A stretch of DNA of 64,000 nucleotides from Rhizophagus irregularis. Taxonomy: Eukaryota; Glomeromycota; Glomeromycetes; Glomerales; Glomeraceae. The position numbers were made by a program, and so were the translations under genes. Below are positions 12,652 through 23,285 of the stretch, piece by piece. How positions within the stretch are numbered: the stretch's first letter is position 1; each line of letters opens with the position of its first letter. The stretch spans positions 4,094,501 to 4,158,500 of the forward strand of contig NC_089447.1 in NCBI RefSeq assembly GCF_026210795.1, read 5' to 3'. Below the pieces are notes generated by a model that was not told the DNA's origin, ran no database searches, and saw only the letters and a list, made by a program, of their open reading frames with translations.

Positions 12652-12830
12652 TATATATTATTTTGAATTGCCATAACTATAAATAAAATCCCAAATTCAA
12701 TTATGGCATACCAAATTATTTTGGCACTTTACAATTTACATAGTAAATTACATATAAACTGAATAAATTACAGTATTCCAAATTATAATTATGGCATCCC
12801 AAATTAATTTGGGCATGTATACTTTAAGTA
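12652..12830. mobile_element. MITE, same family as 49592-49773
   Basis: It shares most of its length with the element at 49592-49773 in opposite orientation, for example ATCCCAAATTCAATTATGGC and CCAAATTATAATTATGGCAT, and ends in GGGCATGTATA. The left end is eroded. It is non-coding. Confidence 0.7.
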
Positions 12831-12858
12831 TATTTTAAATATATATATATAGTATATA

Positions 12859-13750
12859 CACCCACCTGCCAAAAGTATTCGGACGACTTCTAAAAAGTGA
12901 CCATTAAATCACATTATTTTGATGTCCAGTGATCAGAATTTAACGATTTATGATTCATTGGATTCGTCTAATTGTGATGCATCTAACTGCAGTATTTTCA
13001 AGTCTATAAGTTCAATAGATCAGATGTTATTGCCGAATGTCTAAAAACAGTAAAATGCAAATAACTTTTGATCTATCAATTCTAGAGACATGAAAATAAT
13101 ATATACAATGTACCTTAACAAGATAAATCTAATGAATCATATTTCATCATTCTAAATTTAATAGGGAAGAAAATGGTGTAAAATTTGTATTTGCTAAAGT
13201 TTTAAAGATAAAAAATAAATTACTTCATAAAGTTAAATCACATTATTTCAATAACCAGTGAACATAATTTAATTATTTATGATTCAATAAATTCATATTA
13301 TCAAGATGCATCTAATTGCAGTGTTTTTATGTCTCTAAATTTGATAGATCAAATGTTATTCTTAACAGAAAAATGCAAATAATTCATTATTCACTTTTAA
13401 AAATTTGATATATACAAATTTCAAAACGTTTTTTTCTATGAACTTAGAAAGATGAAATATATTCTATTGGGGATTTGTTCATAAGATATTGGATCGTATC
13501 TATTATTTTCATATCTCTAGAATTGATGAATCAAAAGTTATTTGCATTTTACTATTTTTAGACATTTAGCAATAAATTCTGTTCTATTGAACTTACAGAC
13601 TTGAAAATACTGCGGTTAGATACGTCTCTATTAGACAAATCCAATGAATCATAAATTGTTAAAGTTATGATCGCTGGACGTCAAAATAATGTGATTTAAT
13701 TTAATTAGGTCAAACTTTTTAGAAAGTGTCGATATTTTGGCAGGTGGGTG
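12859..13750. mobile_element. Foldback, mariner-type non-autonomous element
   Basis: It starts CACCCACCTGCCAAAAGTAT and ends with the inverse (ATATTTTGGCAGGTGGGTG), flanked by TA on both sides. The two halves are long inverted copies of each other over several hundred bases, including CCAGTGATCAGAATTTAACG on the left and its diverged inverse near 13655-13680. There is no transposase frame. The TA flanks suggest mobilisation by a Tc1/mariner enzyme. Confidence 0.8.
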
Positions 13751-14111
13751 TATATATTTTATTATTATTATTATATTCAAAGGAATTATAATACATTAAT
13801 ACAAAGGGGAGACTAAGTTTCTAAAATTCCTTAAATGATTAAAAAAAATTGACTACCTGCTGAAGTGCAATGGTAAATATATTCTATGAGATAACACACT
13901 ATGTTAAAAAAAAGGAATTAGTAGTTAGCAGTAAAAGTAGAAAAACTTTATTCTAAATCCAAATACTAACTAAATAGAGTAAGTAAAATTTCTGAAAGAA
14001 ACAAAATTTCTATCTAAAAAAAAAAAATTAAAACTATTCCACAGTATGTAAGATAAAAAACTAACTTCTCATATATAGACTAAAAGTAAGTTACCCATTT
14101 CAGATCCTGTT
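13751..14111. other. Non-coding DNA
   Basis: A+T-rich with oligo-A tracts. Nothing was recognised. Confidence 0.5.
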
Positions 14112-14411
14112 CGTTAGCTTTTTTAGCATCTCCTTCAATTCCATTATTTTCTTATAAAGTTTTCGCTTGGAGATCCTAGGACTCTTCTTTTCTTTATCCT
14201 TTTTGTCCTTGGATTTGCAATTTTGGTTCGAAGTGCCCTTTGAGTTATCTTTCTTCTTTTCTTGATTATTTTGTGTTCGAGTATTCAGGAAAATCCTATT
14301 AGTACCTGTGACTTTATTCTTAAAATTGGGATTCTTCTTCTGAAAGTTGTTAAAAACCTTAGATTTATCTTTATTACTTGATTTATCTTTAGATTTTCTG
14401 GTGAAGTGTAA
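14112..14411 (-). pseudogene. Lysine-rich open frame, probable transposon remnant
   Basis: About 100 codons are open on the minus strand without a start codon, ending TNRI and a stop. The product is very rich in Lys, Asn and Ser (KSKDKSSNKDKSKVFNNFQ, then KDKKDKEKKSPRISKRKLYK) and ends in a short heptad-like stretch (LYKKIMELKEMLKKLTNRI). Upstream the same strand reads coding-like but with stops. I do not recognise the family; a nucleic-acid-binding ORF1 or gag-like tail of a transposon would fit. Confidence 0.35.
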
Positions 14412-14514
14412 AGAAGTATGGCGGCACTAATTTAAAGTTTTGCCATCAATGTCATAACTTTTTTCTATAAGATTGTTTAGATCTTCCTATTTTTCTAGAT
14501 AAGTTACGAGTTTA

Positions 14515-14760
14515 CTAAGGTTGCTTGCCGAAACCTAGGGGTTTAGGCAAGATGGCGTTTCGCCGAAAAGCGAAATTCTGCCGAAACTATATTAAAGTTA
14601 TATTAAAAAACTGGCGAAACTTTGGAGAATGGCGAAACTGCCAAAACTTATTATAAATGCCGAAACTGCCAAAACTCTGCCGAAACTATAATAAATCTAT
14701 AGTAAAATTTTGACGAAACTAATCGTAGGATTTTGAAGAGGTTTAGACAAGCAACCTTAG
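14515..14760 (+). mobile_element. 246-bp MITE, copy 1
   Basis: The ends are CTAAGGTTGCTTGCC and its inverse. The body is built of repeated GCCGAAACT/GGCGAAACTT words. It is flanked by AGTTTA on both sides (14509-14514 and 14761-14766), a 6-bp target duplication. Copies 2 (37117-37362) and 3 (46355-46600, inverted) have exactly the same length and, by eye, about 97% identity. Confidence 0.92.
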
Positions 14761-14766
14761 AGTTTA

Positions 14767-15239
14767 CGCTTCCTTTCTTCTATAGTAATAATTTTAAAAA
14801 CTTTAAAACTGTTAATTGCTGTTAAAGTCAGATGGATTTGTTTTTAATAGAATAGTAGTATAGCATGCAGCTGTCATTGAGTCCAGAATATTATAGAAAA
14901 CCACTTGGAATCTCTCCCTCTCTTTTCATTTGTAAAGAAACCAGGTGGCAGAAAACCACCTTACTGAAATGTTCTCTAATAGTGCTGTTTAAGACTCCAA
15001 ATTCCATTATTCTATATTTGCATGCAAAGTTGGTTCATCTTCAATTTAAGCCTAATGGTACTGTACTTCTTTTACTGAGTAACTTTGATGGAAACAACCT
15101 TATCCTAGGCTTCCAGGTAGTAAAGTAACTCTACATTTTTTCAGGTCAAAGGAACATCATATATTATAATATCATTGATGTTGACTAAGGCTGGTCTTGT
15201 TGGTTGATATTCTATTATTATGTACATCATCTCTTCTTT
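14767..15239. other. Unassigned DNA
   Basis: A plus-strand frame at 14865-15128 is open for 87 codons but resembles nothing I recognise. The region adjoins the intron-like tandem array. Confidence 0.4.
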
Positions 15240-16134
15240 TGTAAATCTGAAGCAGAGGCCATTTTTTCTTTAATATTTCAGTTTAAGAATATTATTAACG
15301 TTCTTTATTTTTTTTTTGTAGGAGTAACTTCTTAGACCTTTCTTTACAAGCATTTGAAAGGTAAATCTGAGAGGGGGCTATTTTTTCTTTAATATTTTAT
15401 TTTAAGAACATTATTAAACGTTCTTTATTGTTTTTTTGTAGAAGTAACCTCTTGGATCTTTTTTCATAAGCGCTTGAAAGGTAAATCTGAGGCAGAGGCC
15501 ATTTTTTCTTTAATATTTCAGTTTAAAAATGTTATTAATGTTCTTTATTATTTTTTTTATAGAAGTAACTTCTTAGACCTTTTTTTATGAACGTTTGAAA
15601 GGTAAATCTGAAGGGAAGGCCATTTTTTCTTTAATATCTATCTATATATTAAAAAACTGCAATCACGTGGGCCGGTGGGCGTTATGTTTAGATTAACCAT
15701 ATAAATAAGTCATTTGAATTGTGTAACTCTACTCCTATTTGTCGCCAATGTTACACAAAGCCAAAAAAGGAAATTTTATTTCTGGCGAAAAGCTGAAATT
15801 TGGGTTACACAGAATTCCATAAAAGGAAATTGACAGTTACGCGAATTTCCGAAAAAGGAAATTTTATATTCTGTTACTTTTCAGAGAAAGTAAAAAATTG
15901 TGTTGCTCAAAATTTCCAAAAAAGGAAATTCTTTGCAGATCTTTTAATTCTGGCCGGAATTATGCCATTTTAATACATTATTAACCGTTGTTGTAGACAA
16001 CAGGTGAACACTAGTTTTATTTTAAGAACGTTATTAACATTTATTATTATTTTTTTTATAGAAGTAACCTCTTGGACCTTTCTTTACAAATGTTTGGAAG
16101 GTAAATCTGAAGCAAAGGTCATTTTTTCTTTAAT
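15240..16134 (+). repeat. Tandem array of about 120-bp exon/intron-like units
   Basis: Units start near 15240, 15360, 15480, 15600 and 16099. Each has an exon-like piece of about 40 nt (AAGTAACYTCTTGGACCTTT ... TTTGAAAG), then GTAAATCTGA, a T-rich stretch, a dyad of the AAGAACNTTATTAACGTTCTT kind, and a run ending TTTTTTTGTAG or TTTTTTATAG. The fourth unit is split by the Helitron and the fifth by mariner copy 1; a last partial unit follows at 17954-18010. No coding frame is kept between units. Confidence 0.75.
15637..16014 (+). mobile_element. Short non-autonomous Helitron
   Basis: It begins TCTATCTATATATTAAAAAA and ends CTAG, preceded about 12 nt upstream by a small hairpin (GTTGT TGTAG ACAAC). 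It sits between A and T with no target duplication. The neighbouring tandem unit supplies the empty site: TTAATA joined to TTTTATTTTAAGAAC. The body carries a perfect-ended E-box half (ATCACGTGGG) and four near-copies of TTTCCAAAAAAGGAAATT. There is no Rep/helicase gene. Confidence 0.88.
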
Positions 16135-16135
16135 A

Positions 16136-17951
16136 CAGTCAACTCCCTCTATAGTCACTCCCGTTATAGTTATATTCTACTATATAGTCACACCAGTTGA
16201 ATGTTCAAAACACTTTATTATTAAAATCTATCCTATATAGTCACAATCTATCTATAGATCTATCGCACCTATCCTCAAAAATCTTATATTAAAAAGCACC
16301 GTTTATAATCGCAGTTATATAAAGAATATATTAAATAACTTGGCATCTAATAATCGTACAAAGATGTACTATAGCTCGTTAGAATCGTCTCAATCCGGTG
16401 ATCGGAATCCGAATGGCGGTAGTTTTATCCTTTTCCTTTGCAAGCGTTTACGGCCAGACCACCCATTGCCTTTTCGATGTATCTAATCTCGGCCTCGCTC
16501 CTATCATCTTCAACGGGCAACCATTATACCGAAAGACTTAATTCCTCAGTAATAGCACCACTATAGAAGACATCCCCATCGGGCCATTTTAGTTGATCTG
16601 AAGCTGCACACGCCGCCTACTCATCCTATACCCATTGCATGATACTGATACTCAATTTATTTAACGACCTTGGGAGAGCATCTACTTTACATGGGACTTT
16701 CGACAGGTAACATCAACCATCTAAGCACCCTTCCATACCACCATTTTAGTACTAAGTCTCACTCAAAGCGCCACTACAGCCCGCGATTACCTAGCACCGA
16801 TAGTACAGTCGTTTACCCATGGGGTATACTGTATGACCACTCACAGGAAAAGCAGGCATCTGTCCAGGATCACCCCTTATGGGCGTATCAACCACCAGGG
16901 ATCACCAACCAGGACCCAAGGAGTAGGGAATCGAACCCCATAGCCATCTACCTGTTACGTGCGTGAACACGCTTGGTTGGTCTAGGCACTGCAGAAGGTC
17001 TGCTAACCGCATAAGACGTTGCCGCACCCTCAGCTTTACCATGAGGACGACCATCAGCCGTTACTGTTTCCAGCGGTATCGTAGAGTGACCACCCAGATA
17101 GGAAGTCCCCCCCAGGTATAGTAGTGACCTCAGGACAGGACTGCGCGCGTGCCAATGGCACCATAGGGAACGTTGAAGAACGTGTGCTTAGTTGAAATGT
17201 GCGGCCTAACCGTACACACTAATTCACCATGATGCAGTCCAACTACACTAATCCCTGTACCTTCACGCTATTGGTAGTTTTATCCTTTTCCAATTACTGG
17301 CTGATAAGTTATTCAACAAAATGTTAAGCATCGGCATTATTATATTTCTTGATTTACGTTTACTGCGCCATTTAACATTTTGCTGAATTTCTCGGTACCC
17401 AGTAATTATAAAAAGATGATTAATAGCTCGTTGGAATCCCCTTATCAAGACGAATCGAATGGTGGTAAGATCATCTCTCTGTAATCAATATTGACGGAAT
17501 TACTACTTAAAACCATTTAATATTTTTTAATTTCAGAAATTAATCTAGTGATTGGATTTCGATGTATTTTATACCATTAGATTCGTCGCATCACGACGAA
17601 TCGAATAGTAATAAGATCGTCTCTCTAGGATCAATATTGGCAGAGTTATTACACAAAACCATTAATATTTTTTAACTTCAGAAATTAATCTAGTGATTGG
17701 ATTTTGATGTATTTTATACCATTAGAACTGTCTCATCGAGACGAATCGAATGGCGGTAAGATCATTTCTCTACAATTAATATTGGCTGAGTTACGATACA
17801 ATAAAGTTTTAAGTATAATTTTGGCCAAAATTATGTTAATTTTTGGCCAGAATTATGATATACTAATATAAGAAATTTTTTATATAGTCACATCTCTTTA
17901 TAATCACCAAATATGGACTGTCCCAAATATGTGACTATAAAGAGAGTTGAC
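16136..17951. mobile_element. Mariner-type non-autonomous element, copy 1 (enlarged)
   Basis: The ends are CAGTCAACTCCCTCTATAGT and the inverse (ACTATAAAGAGAGTTGACTG), flanked by TA. Copies 2 and 3 are 978 and 961 bp; this one is 1816 bp because a G+C-rich block is inserted at 16437-17272. The body contains several GATTCGTCTC...GAGACGAATC dyads. No transposase was seen. Confidence 0.88.
16437..17272. other. G+C-rich foreign insertion flanked by 19-bp direct repeats
   Basis: GGTAGTTTTATCCTTTTCC occurs at 16418-16436 and again at 17273-17291, and mariner copies without the block have this sequence once. The block has 47-52% G+C in two lines that I counted, against roughly a quarter around it. 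On the minus strand it carries GGTTCGATTCCCTAC, like a tRNA T-arm or a pol III box B (16930-16945), but I cannot complete a cloverleaf. A 98-codon plus-strand frame (16670-16966) reads through that tRNA-like part and is probably spurious. Mitochondrial origin is one possibility; origin is unresolved. Confidence 0.7.
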
Positions 17952-18283
17952 TGTATGTCTGAAAGGTAAATTTGAGGAGGAGGCCATTTTTTCTTTAATA
18001 TTCGGTTTAAAAATGTTATTAAGCTTGTTGCAAGTATTATAAATTTTTTGATAATTTGTTTTGAATAATTTACAACAAACTGCTATGTGCAAAATTTTAT
18101 TAATATTATTTTAGAATATTAATAATAATTTTAATGATTTTAATAATTTTTCATACAATTGTATTTTGAGTAATTATTTTTTAATAAAAAAAAATTCGTT
18201 CAATAAAAACAATAAGATTATTAGCATTTAATGATGTAAAACTTTATTAACTAATAAATGAATGCACATACAAATATAAAACA
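17952..18283. other. Partial array unit and A+T-rich DNA
   Basis: Positions 17954-18010 repeat the start of the 120-bp unit (GAAAGGTAAATTTGAGGAGG). The rest shows nothing recognisable. Confidence 0.5.
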
Positions 18284-18814
18284 GCGCAGGTCGAAAAAGT
18301 GAAAAATCAGGAGCAATCCAGTCAGAATCAGATAACTGATTGGTACTGGATTATGTGTTATGCCGATTGGATTACGAAAGCACAGTCGTAATCAGGCAGT
18401 TTGCTAACATTTAATTCAGTGATCAGAAAAGGATGAAATATAACTCATTGGAATCGTCTCAATATGACGAATCTAATGGTAGTAAAATCTCATTTCTAGG
18501 ATTAATACTTGATGAGAAATTAAGTAAAATATAAAAATAAAAATGTATCATTTATATTTTATTTAATTTTTTATTAACTATTAATCCTAGAAATACGATT
18601 TTACTACCATTAGATTCGTCTTGCCTGAGACGATTCCAATGAACTATATTTAATTCTTTTCTGATCGCTGGATCAAAAGTTAGCAAACTGCCTGATTGGT
18701 TACGATATTTGGCGAAAATGTTAATCCAGTAACTAATCGGTCACCAATCAGGGTTATGATTGGTGACCGATTGGTGACTGATTGATGCCTGATTTTTCAC
18801 TTTTCGACCTGTGC
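18284..18814. mobile_element. Foldback element of about 530 bp
   Basis: The ends are GCGCAGGTCGAAAAAGTGAA and the inverse of GCACAGGTCGAAAAGTGAAA. The inner halves are long inverted copies around 18540-18580, with ACCATTAGATTCGTC facing GACGAATCTAATGGT. It is inserted in, or abuts, the C-terminal end of the hAT pseudogene. It is non-coding. Confidence 0.8.
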
Positions 18815-20350
18815 AGTGATTATATTCATTATCTTCATCACTGGATTCATCATTACTTGATTCTTTGCGCTTATTATTATTACCATTAGAATTAAAAATT
18901 GATGATTGAAAATTAATCATATTTGAAATATCTAAGTTTAAGTCATGTTCATTTGTATAAAGATGTTCAGCTGGATTTCAGTTGACAGTTCCGCATTCTC
19001 TGATTCTTCCAGAAAAGCTTCTTCCTCAAATTTATTAAAAACTGTCTCTGCAACATTTTTCATTGTTTCAGAAGATATTTCTGTTTGAGTTTTATGAAAT
19101 TTTTCTGCAGCAGTTAATAAATTAAACTGATAAATCTTTGCCAACCCTTCTAGCTTATCAATTTCTAATCAAGTTCAATATTTTCCATAAAGCCATCCTA
19201 AAGATGAAAATATATGTTCACATGCTGCAGAACTTGATGTAATAGAAAATAATTTTATTGCTAATTACTGTAGATAATTTGGCTTAACTTCATATATATT
19301 CCACTATATTAATGGTGTATCATTACCAATTGTGTAAGAAGCTACATAAGGGTTTAGCTTTCTATTTACAATGCGTATTTGCTCTTTATAAATGCGCATT
19401 TGAGCTACCGTACTATTCTGAAATTAAACAACCTCCGAAAATAAGCAACCCTAGTCTGCATTATGGCGATTTTGACCAGAATTATAATTACATTGGCCGG
19501 AATTAAGTTCAAAAAATGGTTGTTTAATTTCAGAATGGTACAGTAATAGTTTTTCACAACTTTTTTTTTATTTACCCATTTTTTGCCATAATTCTCCAGC
19601 ATAATTTGCAATAATAAAAATGCACTAAATTTTAATTCTGCTCCCTTATATGCAGAATGAAGAAAAAATGCAAGTTGGTAAGTAGGATTATTGAATTCTT
19701 TAAACCTATGATTAAATTTTTTTATACAATGATTACAAAATCCCTTATATTCATCATCAGTAAAAAGATTTTGAATTACTGCTGCAATTTTCATTAGATT
19801 TACGTATGTATCTGTAAGTGTAGAATTAGTCACTTCAACTGCTAATATTGCATTTTTTATTGGAAATAATACTTCTGAAAGATGCTGCATATCACTAAAA
19901 AATCCCTTATTATAAAGAATTGTTAAAATAGCTGGAGTTATAATAACTTCAGAATGGTTATCTTGAATATTGTCTAAGCAATTTTTAAATTGTACAATCA
20001 AAAAAACACATTCATGTATACTTTTCGTCAAAATGACAAAATACTAATTAAATTTATTTTGACAGACGTAATTAATTCATAGTAATTTTATAATAAATAG
20101 TGAATTAGTCTATTCACCAAAATATGGCATAATTAATTAGTGGAGAAGTATACATTTATATACAGTTGTCCACTTAGTTTCAACATATGTTTTGAGATCA
20201 CCACTACTAATTTCATGTTGTTTAATCTTTTTCTTTTAACATTGCTGCAGCTTTATCACCTTTATAATATTTTTTGAAAAATTGATTATTCTATTGGCAC
20301 GCTAAATCATTCTTTTTGCAAATGTATGTAATATAATGCAACTGCACCTA
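18815..20350 (-). pseudogene. Degenerate hAT-type transposase
   Basis: Minus-strand fragments in several frames read like one hAT-type transposase: a frame after 20350 with FFKKYYKGDKAAAMLKEK and WTTVYKCTSPLIN, then 19405-20031 with NKGFFSDMQHLSEVLFPIKN, TDTYVNLMKIAAVIQNLF and NPTYQLAFFLHSAYKG, then 18938-19144, then an acidic Ser-rich tail up to 18815. Stops and shifts break it, and a small MITE (19406-19545) interrupts it. The DDE residues cannot be traced reliably. Family assignment rests on the WTT...C segment and the order of conserved-looking blocks. Confidence 0.65.
19406..19545. mobile_element. 140-bp MITE inside the hAT pseudogene
   Basis: Inverted ends of 28 bp (TACCGTACTATTCTGAAATT on the left; GAATGGTACAGTAA closes the right) with three mismatches. 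The body has AACCAGAATTATAATT-like and TTGGCCGGAATT words. Removing it brings two halves of the transposase coding region together. Confidence 0.75.
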
Positions 20351-20399
20351 GGACAAAAAGTAATCGAACCTTCCATTTTTATTTTAATTAATTACTTCA

Positions 20400-20760
20400 T
20401 AGTACTCGAAACGAGTCAAGTTGACTCGTGAGTTGGTCAAGTCAAGTCAAGTCAAGTCGAATTGAAAATTACAATCAAATTGAATCGATTCGAGTCGAGT
20501 TAATAATTTAATAAAATTGAGTCGAATCGAGTTAAACTGAATTAAACATAATTCTGGCCAAATTTATGGAATTTCCTTTTTTGGAAATTATGTTATACAA
20601 AATCTGAGACGAAAATTTTTGAAAATTACAAAAATGGAATTTTGTGGAATGGCTATTACTAAAAAAGGAAATGATCAGCATAACCGAATAAAATCACGTG
20701 ATTTAATTCGACTCGACTCGATTCGGTTTGACAGGCCAACTCAACTCGTTCAGAGCTCTA
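20400..20760. mobile_element. TCGAG-rich foldback element
   Basis: The left part is dense in CGAGTCAAGT/CAAGTCGAA words and the right part in their inverses (AATTCGACTCGACTCGATTC). Between them are a CATAATTCTGGCCAAATT motif, TTTCCTTTTTTGGAAATT and a perfect ATCACGTGAT (20693-20702). The borders are approximate and the target duplication is unclear. Confidence 0.5.
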
Positions 20761-20877
20761 ATTACTCAAAAATGTACTACATAATAATTGGAGTTAAAAT
20801 TTAAACTATTATTAGGTTAACTATATATAAAACTAATATTTAGTTAGCCAGCTATTATTCTTAATATACGCTTCTAT

Positions 20878-21760
20878 CTAGCGTGGCATGCTTTCAATTA
20901 AATTTGTTAAAATGTACTTCAGAATTTTATTCCATTTTTCATACAAAATACACTCCAATTCCCTCATATTTTTTGCAAGTTTGAGATAGTGTTCCGCATG
21001 AATCGATTCATAACACAGTGTGACTCTGATTGCTCCTGAATAATAAAAATGTATTTTGTGAATATCTTTTGATCTAGCAGTCCAATTTTGACGATTTTTT
21101 TTATTTTGATCAGGGTAATGAGACCTATCGATTAAAAAAAAGATCATTGAAATTGGATTACTGGATTTTGAGACAATAATTTTTAAAGGTCAAATCAAGT
21201 CGAATCAGTCAATCGAATCAAATTTCAGAAGAAAAATTATCACATCGAAACACTAGTTTGAGACGTCCTCTAATATGCCTTTTCAGCTCTGACTATAAGT
21301 GTTCGATAGGATTCAGGTCAGATGACTGACTTGGCCAATTTTTCAAGATTTTTATTTTTTTTTTGTTTCAATCTATTTTTTAACATTTTTAGCAGTGTGA
21401 ACTGGAGCATTGTCATCTTAAAATAAATAATTTTTTCCATTAAAATTATTGTTAATTAATGGAAGTAAATGTGATTCAAATATTTGAATATAATTATGAT
21501 GGTTCATCAATTTTTACCAGTAGTCCCAATCCTTTTTCTGAAAAATAACCTCACATCATTATGCCTTCACCACTGTATTTTATTGAAGAAATCATGTTTT
21601 TAATATTGAATCTTGTTCTAGAAGTTCTCCAAACACGACCTGGACTATCATTTTTAAATATTATAAAGTGGCTCTCATCACTCCAAATAACTGACTTCCA
21701 TTTTCTAACAGACTAGTCATACAATCCAATCTAATGAATAATAAAAAATTTTTTTAAAAA
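20878..21760 (-). pseudogene. Tc1/mariner-type transposase pseudogene
   Basis: Read on the minus strand, the order of family motifs is intact: VIWSDESHF (first catalytic Asp), a GRVWRTSR segment, DDNAPVHTA (second Asp), WPSQSSDLNPIEHL (catalytic Glu) and a C-terminus reading ILTNLIESMPR. Spacing between second Asp and Glu fits the DD34E class. In-frame stops (one just before DDNAPVHTA) and a foreign stretch around 21000-21250 show that it is dead. It could in principle be related to the enzyme that moved the TA-flanked elements here, but their ends are not found around it. Confidence 0.85.
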
Positions 21761-21821
21761 TTTTTAATGTTATAGTAAAATACTTAAAAAATTTTACTAT
21801 TCAGCTATATTTTTATCAGTT

Positions 21822-21960
21822 ACGGTACATTTTACCAAAAGCCATTTTGCCAAAAGGACGTTTTGCTGAAAAATAGGGCTAACATTATGCAGAATTATAA
21901 ATAACTCAGGCCAGAAATTATTTTTTGGCAAAATGGCTTTCGGCAAAATGTCCTGATACC
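21822..21960. mobile_element. 139-bp MITE with 13-bp direct repeats
   Basis: ATTTTTATCAGTT stands on both sides (21809-21821 and 21961-21973). The ends are imperfect inverted repeats (CATTTTACCAAAAGCCATTT against the inverse of CATTTTGCCGAAAGCCATTT). Non-coding; family unknown. Confidence 0.7.
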
Positions 21961-21973
21961 ATTTTTATCAGTT

Positions 21974-23285
21974 TTGATATTTTCAAATAATTGATTAATT
22001 ATATTTTCTGATTCTGCTATAAGAAGTGCTAACATAGTAACATATTACTTTTTATTATATCATTATAATGTTTTTCTTAAATCTTCCTATATAATAAATA
22101 TAAAAAGAAGTTTTATTAATCTAATTAACTATTAAATAATAAAATAAAATACTTGCCTTTGATAATGCACTTTACAAAATTTAAATATATGAATTAAATG
22201 CTTCTTTTACCTTTTTGTTTTGTCTATATTATTTAGAATTATTTCAAGATCTTTTGCTTACACAATATCTAGATTTGCAATTATACAACTCTATCTAATT
22301 TTATGAATATGATTAAATTTGGGAATTAAACCTGTTAATTGATAAATAAGGTTAAATAATGCTTTAAATATTCTTTGGTATACTATAATTATAGCATGAT
22401 TAGTAAAAATATAAGCAAAAATAAGAACTAGAAATTTATTAAGTAAGTATATTAGAAATATTATATTAATTGCAAATATTATATTTGTAAAAATAAAAAC
22501 CAGCTTACTCAAATTATGTTGATTATTATAATAATTGACCTTAAATTCATTCATCTTATCTGCTATATATTTAAATAATAAATATATCTGAAAATAGTTA
22601 TATTTCATCCATTTGGATCAAAAATTTGTATTTTTAAAGATGACTGTATTTTTGAAAAATTTGCAATTAAAATTTTAGTAATTTTATTAGAGTTTAATTG
22701 TAGTCATATTAAATTATAATAGAATATTTAAAGTTTTTAACTTTAAATTAATATATAATATTTTTTGACTCATATAAAATTTAAATAAAATACTTATTTT
22801 GTGAAAATTTATAAAGTAATACTAAAGTAATCTTTATAAAATAAATAGTTATTATATTTTCATATTTTAAAGTTTTTATTAAATATTAACTAATAATGAA
22901 ATATTTTTTTTTTTACGCTTTTTAGAGACAGTTTATATCTACAACGGATTCGTGATATAGCTCTATCTGTGGATATCCACTATCGGATCACTAAATTGTA
23001 GGTCAGTAACAACACGAGAGGTAATTTTTGTTGAAAATTTCCATAAAAAAGCATAATAATTTTTATTATGCAAATTTTTTAAAACTAAATTTTATTATTC
23101 TTCTAGATTCTATATTATCACTTTCGAAGGCGAATTTTGTGTCATCCGACGATCTCCGATATTTACTCGGTATATCCCGGTATACCCGGTATATCAATAA
23201 ACAAGGACTCTCCGTAATGATAAAATCAAGTACAACTAGTACAACTTGATTCTCCGTATTTCAAGATTATAGTCATATCCTAACC
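21974..23285. other. Intergenic A+T-rich DNA
   Basis: A 105-codon minus-strand frame (22291-22608) is almost entirely Ile/Leu/Phe/Asn and probably reflects base composition. Positions 23040-23250 have a higher G+C patch with repeated GGTATATCCCGGTATACCCGG words. No gene is supported. Confidence 0.5.

Noticed and set aside
16670-16966. 98-codon frame in the G+C-rich island
   Set aside because: It translates the opposite strand of a tRNA-like T-arm (PRSRESNPIA), a common artefact.
16880-17010. Complete tRNA gene on the minus strand
   Set aside because: The T-arm GGTTCGATTCC is convincing, but I could not find matching acceptor, D and anticodon arms.
20878-21147. An intact small gene ending IESMPR
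   Set aside because: It is the C-terminal scrap of the Tc1-type transposase fused to inserted sequence.
22291-22608. 105-codon hydrophobic frame
   Set aside because: Composition is almost only Ile, Leu, Phe, Asn, Lys and Tyr, as expected from A+T-rich non-coding DNA.
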